64,000 nt of DNA from positions 212,175 to 276,174 of the forward strand of contig NZ_BMTQ01000012.1 in assembly GCF_014649755.1 (NCBI RefSeq), given 5' to 3'. The notes under the pieces are model-generated. The model searched no databases. It had not been told where the DNA came from and saw nothing but the letters and a program-made list of their open reading frames with translations. A program made the translations under genes and the position numbers. The stretch comes from Streptomyces litmocidini. GTDB lineage: Bacteria; Actinomycetota; Actinomycetes; Streptomycetales; Streptomycetaceae. This document shows positions 63,945-64,000 of the stretch, one piece after another (positions within the stretch are counted from its first letter, which is position 1; the number at the start of each line of letters is the position of its first letter).

Positions 63945-64000
63945 TTCGGCGGCGTCCTACTCTCCCACAGGGTCCCCCCTGCAGTACCATCGGCGCTGAA
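63945..64000 (-). rRNA. rrf: 5S ribosomal RNA, 3' part (runs off the window)
   Basis: The minus strand reads as the 3' half of an actinobacterial 5S rRNA: GCGCCGATGGTACTGCAGGG, then ACCCTGTGGGAGAGTAGGACGC and CGCCGAAC at the end. The rest lies beyond position 64000, so an rrn operon transcribing leftward is expected. Confidence 0.92.

Overview
The window is a GC-rich (low-to-mid 70s % by eye) actinobacterial chromosome segment, almost certainly Streptomyces. The conserved backbone matches the order I remember around recA in Streptomyces coelicolor: miaB, a TAXI-type binding protein, the GluK/GluR two-component system, gluABCD, a flavin monooxygenase, cysteine dioxygenase plus rhodanese, recX-recA, DUF3046, lhr, nei, clgR, pncC (cinA C-terminal type), pgsA, rimO, a RodZ-like HTH protein, ftsK, osaB, osaA and osaC. 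The right edge enters a tRNA-Thr gene and the 3' end of a 5S rRNA. Gene names rest on motif reading and remembered family knowledge; no database search was run.

The least ordinary region is about 2.6-20.6 kb, between miaB and the TAXI/GluKR genes. It holds hemL, an ADP-forming acyl-CoA synthetase, hemA and hemB in one translationally coupled run. Upstream of these lie two Asp/Glu-racemase-superfamily enzymes and an FAD monooxygenase. Nearby are a tautomerase, a YCII-LuxR fusion regulator, an EamA exporter, a LysR regulator, an F420/LLM oxidoreductase, an MFS exporter with a His-rich repeat tail, and an atypical glutamyl-tRNA synthetase. Together GltX, HemA, HemL and HemB would convert glutamate through Glu-tRNA, glutamate-1-semialdehyde and 5-aminolevulinate to porphobilinogen, with no hemC or hemD present. 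I read this as a candidate undescribed biosynthetic cluster that draws on the C5 tetrapyrrole pathway for a specialised product. That interpretation is inference.

The middle (21-36 kb) is nutrient and stress physiology. GluKR faces gluABCD across a palindromic operator-like site. A short Cys-rich leader peptide precedes cysteine dioxygenase and rhodanese. RecA-RecX has a LexA-type box upstream. A GDSL/SGNH hydrolase and an AI-2E family transporter follow.

The right half (36-64 kb) carries DUF3046, a terpene-cyclase-like repeat protein, an AraC-azlCD amino-acid export unit, Lhr helicase with Nei glycosylase (DNA repair), an SDR, ClgR (Clp/Lon regulation, with a C-terminal Ala-Ala), PncC, PgsA, RimO, a RodZ-like protein, FtsK and the OsaABC osmoadaptation locus. 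OsaA contains ten tandem ~92-residue HAMP-type repeats.

Two copies of a ~235-bp MITE-like element with imperfect terminal inverted repeats lie in opposite orientation at 198-429 and 44355-44590. A half-copy lies near 21.2 kb.
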